From: SHLJ01 sp041618535
GTDB taxonomy: Bacteria > Bacteroidota > Bacteroidia > Flavobacteriales > Flavobacteriaceae
Assembly: GCA_041618535.1 (NCBI GenBank)
Contig: JBFKFP010000105.1
Location: 1 to 9,923, forward strand
DNA length: 9,923 nucleotides
Direction of reading: 5' to 3'
Shown here: one piece after another, positions 5,389 through 9,923 of the stretch
Layout of the letters: every line of letters starts with the position of its first letter
How positions within the stretch are numbered: position 1 is the stretch's first letter
The notes under the pieces: model-generated
What the model was told of the DNA's origin: nothing
The model's database searches: none
Seen by the model: only the letters and a program-made list of their open reading frames with translations
Program-made: the position numbers and the translations under genes

Positions 5389-8121
5389 ATGGAAATCATG
5401 AATGCACAAAAGACCAGAGTTTATCGATTCGGAGGTCAACGTACCGATGGAGATCGGACAATGAAATTTTTACTGGGAGGTAAGGGAGCCAACCTGGCTG
5501 AGATGAGTAGTATGGGTATACCGGTTCCGCCAGGATTTACAATTACCACCGAGGTTTGCACCGAGTATAATGAACTGGGTCAAGATGATGTTATCGAATT
5601 TTTAAAAGAAGAAGTTGAGAAAGCCGTCGCATCTATTGAGAAGGATATGGGAACCGAGTTTGGAGATAATAATAATCCTCTTCTGCTCTCGGTAAGATCC
5701 GGAGCCAGGGTTTCAATGCCAGGAATGATGGACACTGTATTAAATATAGGTCTAAATGATGAGGCAGTTTTAGGATTGGCCAAGAAAACATCCAATGATA
5801 GGTTCGCATGGGACTCCTACAGACGATTTATCCAGATGTACGGAGGTGTGGTTTTAGGAGTAAAACCTGTATCAAAGGAAGATATGGATCCTTTTGAGGA
5901 GATCATTGATCATTTAAAGGAAAAAAGACATATAGAATTAGATACTGATTTCACCATTCAGGATCTTCAGGATCTCGTTTATGATTTTAAAGAGGTGATC
6001 CATAAGCGAACCGGCATAGATTTTCCTACGGATCCCTGGGAGCAGCTATGGTTGGCTGTTATTGCAGTTTTCAAGAGTTGGAATGGTGAGAGAGCTGTTT
6101 ATTACCGAAGAATGCATAATTATCCGGCAGATTGGGGAACAGCCGTAAATGTTCAGGCCATGGTTTTTGGGAATATGGGTGAAAATTCGGGAACAGGTGT
6201 GTGTTTTACAAGGGATGCCGGAACAGGTGAAAACCTATTCAATGGAGAATATCTTATAAATGCACAGGGAGAAGACGTTGTGGCAGGAGTAAGAACCCCA
6301 CAGCAAATAACTCTAAAAGGGTCACAGCGCTGGGCAAAATTAGCTCAGATATCTGAAGAAGAAAGAAAAGAGAGTTATCCCTCTCTGGAGGAGCGAATGC
6401 CTGAAATGTTCACTGAGCTTTTCGGCTATCAACACCAGTTGGAACAGCATTACCGGAATATGCAAGATATGGAATTTACCATACAGGATGGTAAACTTTG
6501 GATATTGCAAACCCGTGATGGAAAGCGAACAGGTGCGGCTATGGTCAAGATTGCAATGGACATGGTAAAAGAGGGCCTTATCGATGAAAAGGAGGCTATC
6601 ATGAGGATGGAAACTCAGAAACTTGATGAACTCTTGCATCCTGTATTCAAGCCTGAGGCGATAAAAAGAGCTAAGAAGATTGCCCAGGGATTGCCTGCTT
6701 CTCCGGGAGCAGCAACGGGTCAGTTGGTTTTCTTTGCCCAGGATACGAGCAAATATAAGAATACCATTCTTGCAAGAATAGAGACTTCTCCTGAGGATCT
6801 GGAGGGAATGAATACCGCTAATGGTATTCTTACAGCCAGGGGAGGAATGACTTCCCATGCTGCTGTTGTGGCAAGAGGTATAGGGAAGTGTTGTATCTCG
6901 GGTGCCGGTGCTCTGCAAATTGATTATAAGACCAAAACTATGACGGTTAACGGAGTTGTTTATTATGAAGGAGACTGGATCTCTTTGAATGGAACAACCG
7001 GAAATATTTTTGAAGGCAAGATCGCGACATCAGATCCTGAACTTAACCAGGACTTCTCTGAATTGATGCAAATGGTTGATACCTACAGCACAATGGGAGT
7101 CAGGACAAATGCCGATACACCCAAAGAGGCCATGACGGCGAGGCAGTTTGGTGCTAAGGGAATCGGTTTAACAAGAACCGAGCACATGTTTTTCGAGTCG
7201 GACAGGATAAAGGTAATGAGGGAGATGATTTTAGCGAATACGTTAAAAGGTCGACAACGCGCATTAAATGAATTGCTGCCCATGCAGCGGGCTGATTTTG
7301 AAGGAATTTTTGAGGCTATGGAAGGATTGCCTGTTACCGTGAGGTTACTCGATCCACCACTTCATGAATTTTTACCTCATCAACTGACCACACAAAAAGA
7401 GTTGGCAGAGGAAATGGGGGTCAATATACAGGCAGTTAAAAACAAAGTGGCCGAACTTCATGAATTCAATCCAATGCTTGGGCATAGAGGATGCAGATTG
7501 GCAGTGACCTATCCCGAGGTAACTAAAATGCAAGCGAGAGCAATACTGGAGGCTGCTCTAAATCTGAAGGAGAAAGGGGTGGATGCAAGACCGGAGATTA
7601 TGGTTCCATTGATTGGAACAGTTGAGGAATTCATAAACCAGAGAACTCTGATCGATAATACCGCCCAGGAATTATTTGAGGAGAGAGGCACTAATATTGA
7701 CTATAAGGTAGGTACAATGATTGAAATTCCGAGAGCCGTATTGGTAGCTGACAAAATCGCTGAGCATGCGGATTTCTTCTCATTCGGCACGAACGACCTG
7801 ACACAAATGACATTCGGATATTCCAGGGATGACGCAGGTAAATTCCTTCCTATTTATTTAAAAGAGGGAATCTTAAGGCATGACCCGTTCGAAGTATTGG
7901 ATCAGGAAGGGATCGGCCAGTTGGTGACTATGGGAACAGAAAGAGGACGAAGCGTAAAACCCGAACTTAAAGTCGGTATCTGCGGAGAGCATGGTGGAGA
8001 ACCCAGCTCTGTGGAATTCTGTTATAATGTAGGAATGGATTATGTGAGTTGTTCTCCATTCCGCGTTCCGATTGCACGTGTCGCATCGGCTCAGGCAACG
8101 ATAAAAAAAATGAAAAATTAA
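5389..8121 (+). CDS. ppdK: Pyruvate, phosphate dikinase (PPDK)
   Basis: PPDK reversibly converts pyruvate, ATP and phosphate into phosphoenolpyruvate, AMP and pyrophosphate in the cytoplasm. It serves gluconeogenesis, or PPi-saving glycolysis when run in reverse. All domains of the 910-residue protein are intact. The N-terminal nucleotide-binding domain has GGKGANLAEM (30-39) and SVRSGARVSMPGMMDTVLNI (101-120), with the ATP-grasp end at WILQTRDGKRTG (371-382). The central swivelling domain has GGMTSHAAVVARGIGKCCISG (485-505), with phosphorylated His490. The C-terminal PEP/pyruvate TIM barrel has GLTRTEHMFF (593-602), PMLGHRGCRL (695-704), SFGTNDLTQMTFGYSRDD (798-815) and GICGEHGGEP (863-872), with Cys865 as the likely acid/base. 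The length is normal for bacterial PPDK. Met4 (5398) is an alternative start. No PPDK regulatory kinase/phosphatase gene is in the window. It is a single-gene unit between a strong terminator and a palindrome. Confidence 0.98.
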   Translation: MEIMNAQKTRVYRFGGQRTDGDRTMKFLLGGKGANLAEMSSMGIPVPPGFTITTEVCTEYNELGQDDVIEFLKEEVEKAVASIEKDMGTEFGDNNNPLLLSVRSGARVSMPGMMDTVLNIGLNDEAVLGLAKKTSNDRFAWDSYRRFIQMYGGVVLGVKPVSKEDMDPFEEIIDHLKEKRHIELDTDFTIQDLQDLVYDFKEVIHKRTGIDFPTDPWEQLWLAVIAVFKSWNGERAVYYRRMHNYPADWGTAVNVQAMVFGNMGENSGTGVCFTRDAGTGENLFNGEYLINAQGEDVVAGVRTPQQITLKGSQRWAKLAQISEEERKESYPSLEERMPEMFTELFGYQHQLEQHYRNMQDMEFTIQDGKLWILQTRDGKRTGAAMVKIAMDMVKEGLIDEKEAIMRMETQKLDELLHPVFKPEAIKRAKKIAQGLPASPGAATGQLVFFAQDTSKYKNTILARIETSPEDLEGMNTANGILTARGGMTSHAAVVARGIGKCCISGAGALQIDYKTKTMTVNGVVYYEGDWISLNGTTGNIFEGKIATSDPELNQDFSELMQMVDTYSTMGVRTNADTPKEAMTARQFGAKGIGLTRTEHMFFESDRIKVMREMILANTLKGRQRALNELLPMQRADFEGIFEAMEGLPVTVRLLDPPLHEFLPHQLTTQKELAEEMGVNIQAVKNKVAELHEFNPMLGHRGCRLAVTYPEVTKMQARAILEAALNLKEKGVDARPEIMVPLIGTVEEFINQRTLIDNTAQELFEERGTNIDYKVGTMIEIPRAVLVADKIAEHADFFSFGTNDLTQMTFGYSRDDAGKFLPIYLKEGILRHDPFEVLDQEGIGQLVTMGTERGRSVKPELKVGICGEHGGEPSSVEFCYNVGMDYVSCSPFRVPIARVASAQATIKKMKN

Positions 8122-8145
8122 ACATAACGATAAGTGAAATTATTT

Positions 8146-8207
8146 GAAGGTGACAATAGACTCAACTCAAATTAAATTATTATATTTAGTTGAATGTTGT
8201 CACCTTC
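8146..8207. repeat. Long imperfect palindrome between ppdK and the EF-G2 gene
   Basis: GAAGGTGACAA (8146-8156) is perfectly complementary to TTGTCACCTTC (8197-8207). Inside it TCAACT (8162-8167) pairs with AGTTGA (8188-8193), and the apex (8168-8187) is all A/T except for one C. In RNA it would form a long stem with one internal loop, 25 nt after the ppdK stop. It could be the ppdK terminator, although only TGATTTT follows directly and the better T-run is at 8227-8233. It could instead be an operator or leader structure for the next gene; a -7-like TATATTTA (8181-8188) lies in its apex. Confidence 0.7.
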
Positions 8208-8276
8208 TGATTTTAGGAAGGATTGATTTTTTTCCATTTCTGAAGTCCTACCACTTAGCCTAATAAAAAATACACT

Positions 8277-9923
8277 ATGCAAGTATTTGATGATAAGCAC
8301 ATTAAAAATGTGGTTTTCGTTGGCGCGCATAATTCGGGTAAAACAACAATGGCAGAAACCATGTTGTTCGAGGCGGGCCTAATCAACAGAAGAGGTACAA
8401 CTGAAAATAAAAATACGGTATCGGATTTTCATCCCATAGAACATGAGCGCCAGGCCTCGGTTTTTGCCACTCCTCTTCATACGGAATGGCGCAACTACAA
8501 GATCAACATAATCGATACGCCCGGGCTGGATGATTTCATTGGAGAGATAATTTCATCTATAAGGGTGTCAGATACCATAGTAACTGTTATTGATGCAAAG
8601 GTTGGGGTTGAGATCGGTACAGAAATAATCTGGAACTATATCGATCGGTATAACAAACCCACGTTATTCGTGATCAATCAGATCGATCACCCTATGGCTA
8701 ATTTTGATGACAGTTTTAACAGCACCAAGCGTCTGGTAGGAAATAATGCTGTAATGATACAATATCCGATCAAACTCGATGGGGCACAATGTATCGTTGA
8801 TGTCCTCAAGATGAAATGCTATAAGTTTAAACCTGAAGGGGGAAAACCCGAAAAATTGGAAATCCCTGATTCGGAGAAAGATCGAGCAGAAATGCTGCAT
8901 AATGAATTAGTAGAGAAAGCTGCTGAGAATGATGAGGAGCTATTGGAATTGTTTTTCGAAAAAGGGACACTCAACGAGGATGAAATGCGACAGGGTATTA
9001 AAGCAGGGATGTTGAATCATGAGTTGTTTCCGGTATTCTGTGTATCCGCTATTAATGATATGGGTACAGGACGCTTGATGGGATTCATAGATAATGTAGC
9101 ACCTGCGGCAGCTGATTTAAAACCTGAGCAAAGTATTGAGGGGCAAGAGGTCAATCCAACGATTGATGCTCCCACTTCTTTATTTGTTTTTAAAACATTG
9201 CACCTTCAAAATCTCGGTCAGGTCACTTATTTTAAAGTGAAGTCTGGAGAAATAAAATTAAATGACAGACTTACTAACTCCCGCACCGGAGATGTAGAGA
9301 TTATCAACCAGTTATTCATCATGGATGGTAAAAAGCGTGAAACGGTGGAAAAACTAACGGTTGGAGATATCGGTGCTACGTTGAAGTTGAAGGATACCGA
9401 AACCAACGATAGTTTATATGCCGGCAAGGAGCAAATAACCATCAAACCTATTCAATATCCAGCTCCGAGGATTACCAAGGCTGTTTTCGCTGTTAATAAG
9501 AATGATGAAGAAAAATTATTTGAAGCCTTAAAGAAGGTTCACAGTCAGGATCCTACTGTTGTTCTGACCTATTCAAACGAATCGAAGCAGCAGTTATTAG
9601 GTTGCCAGGGAGAGCTTCATTTATCGACAATAAAATGGATATTGAAAAATATTTATGGGGTAGAGGCAGGCTTTAAGAAAAGGAAGATCAATTACAGGGA
9701 AACTATTCAGCGATCTGCATCTTCGAGTTACCGACATAAGAAGCAATCTGGAGGAGCGGGTCAGTTTGGAGAGGTTCATATGAAAATCGAACCGTATAAT
9801 GAAGGCATGCCAGAACCTCAAGGATTCAATATTAGAGGTAAGGAAGAAATAGATTTACCGTGGGGAGGAAAACTTGTATTTTACAACTGTATAGTTGGTG
9901 GTGTGATTGATTCCAGGTATCTC
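8277..9923 (+). CDS. fusA2: Elongation factor G paralogue (EF-G2/FusA2 type), 3' end outside window
   Basis: This open frame runs from ATG 8277 through the window end: 549 codons of a protein whose family is about 700 long. Domain I holds the P-loop GAHNSGKTT (16-24), a switch-I region ending in ERQAS (57-61) where EF-G has ERGIT, DTPGL (80-84) where EF-G has DTPGH, and NQID (134-137) where the G4 box is NKxD. Domain II spans about 299-385, domain III about 395-470, and domain IV contains HKKQSGGAGQFG (487-498), close to the canonical HKKQTGGSGQ; the frame ends at IVGGVIDSRYL. The pattern fits the Bacteroidota EF-G2 paralogue, not the housekeeping FusA, which sits in a ribosomal-protein operon. 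In B. thetaiotaomicron EF-G2 was reported to support translocation without GTP hydrolysis and to be used when carbon is limiting. The changed His and Thr fit that. It stands alone, with an A/T-rich leader and no Shine-Dalgarno. Confidence 0.93.
   Translation, partial: MQVFDDKHIKNVVFVGAHNSGKTTMAETMLFEAGLINRRGTTENKNTVSDFHPIEHERQASVFATPLHTEWRNYKINIIDTPGLDDFIGEIISSIRVSDTIVTVIDAKVGVEIGTEIIWNYIDRYNKPTLFVINQIDHPMANFDDSFNSTKRLVGNNAVMIQYPIKLDGAQCIVDVLKMKCYKFKPEGGKPEKLEIPDSEKDRAEMLHNELVEKAAENDEELLELFFEKGTLNEDEMRQGIKAGMLNHELFPVFCVSAINDMGTGRLMGFIDNVAPAAADLKPEQSIEGQEVNPTIDAPTSLFVFKTLHLQNLGQVTYFKVKSGEIKLNDRLTNSRTGDVEIINQLFIMDGKKRETVEKLTVGDIGATLKLKDTETNDSLYAGKEQITIKPIQYPAPRITKAVFAVNKNDEEKLFEALKKVHSQDPTVVLTYSNESKQQLLGCQGELHLSTIKWILKNIYGVEAGFKKRKINYRETIQRSASSSYRHKKQSGGAGQFGEVHMKIEPYNEGMPEPQGFNIRGKEEIDLPWGGKLVFYNCIVGGVIDSRYL

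Noticed and set aside
6340..6918. Antisense open frame of 192 codons inside ppdK
   Set aside because: It lies wholly opposite the conserved PPDK coding sequence, its translation is rich in Ser, Cys and His with no recognisable domain, and there is no promoter or leader of its own.
8146..8207. CRP/FNR-family operator in the palindrome, because the arms contain GTGA and TCAC
   Set aside because: CRP-type half sites are separated by about 6 bases; here the arms are about 40 bases apart, so a single dimer site of that type does not fit.

Overview
The window looks like chromosomal DNA of a Bacteroidota bacterium, most likely a marine or environmental flavobacterium. The evidence is that the start codons mostly lack Shine-Dalgarno sequences and sit behind A/T-rich leaders. 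TAnnTTTG-type -7 promoter elements are visible, the best being TATTTTTG at 2669-2676. The proteins carry family traits typical of the phylum: an S41-TPR secreted protein, a signal-bearing isoaspartyl methyltransferase, and the Bacteroidota EF-G2 paralogue. The species cannot be named from this sequence. All genes lie on the + strand, and nothing looks mobile, viral or CRISPR-like.

Layout. 1-156 is the tail of a short-chain dehydrogenase/reductase. 226-1887 is a secreted S41-type peptidase homologue with a C-terminal TPR, closed by a hairpin terminator. 1950-2651 is a protein-L-isoaspartate methyltransferase with an N-terminal export or lipoprotein signal. 2704-3621 is a YedA-type EamA/DMT transporter behind a good -7 element, followed 28 bp later by a 182-residue membrane-anchored protein of unknown function (3650-4198). 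4295-4801 and 4812-5180 are a tight pair: a DUF2953-like (YtfI-like) membrane protein and a GerW/YtfJ-family protein, closed by tandem hairpins. 5389-8121 is a complete pyruvate, phosphate dikinase. After a 155 bp intergenic region holding a long imperfect palindrome comes 8277 to the window end, the first 549 codons of an EF-G paralogue (EF-G2/FusA2 type).

How the genes fit together. Most are single-gene or two-gene units of general physiology. Two neighbourhoods stand out. The first is the DUF2953-GerW pair, the same family pairing as Bacillus ytfI-ytfJ, here in a lineage not known to sporulate. The second is ppdK beside fusA2. PPDK interconverts pyruvate and PEP, and EF-G2 in Bacteroides is linked to translation under carbon limitation, so the two may both serve low-carbon metabolism; that link is inference.

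No gene-free stretch exceeds about 210 bp. The longest gaps are 5181-5388 (terminator plus ppdK leader) and 8122-8276 (palindrome plus fusA2 leader).
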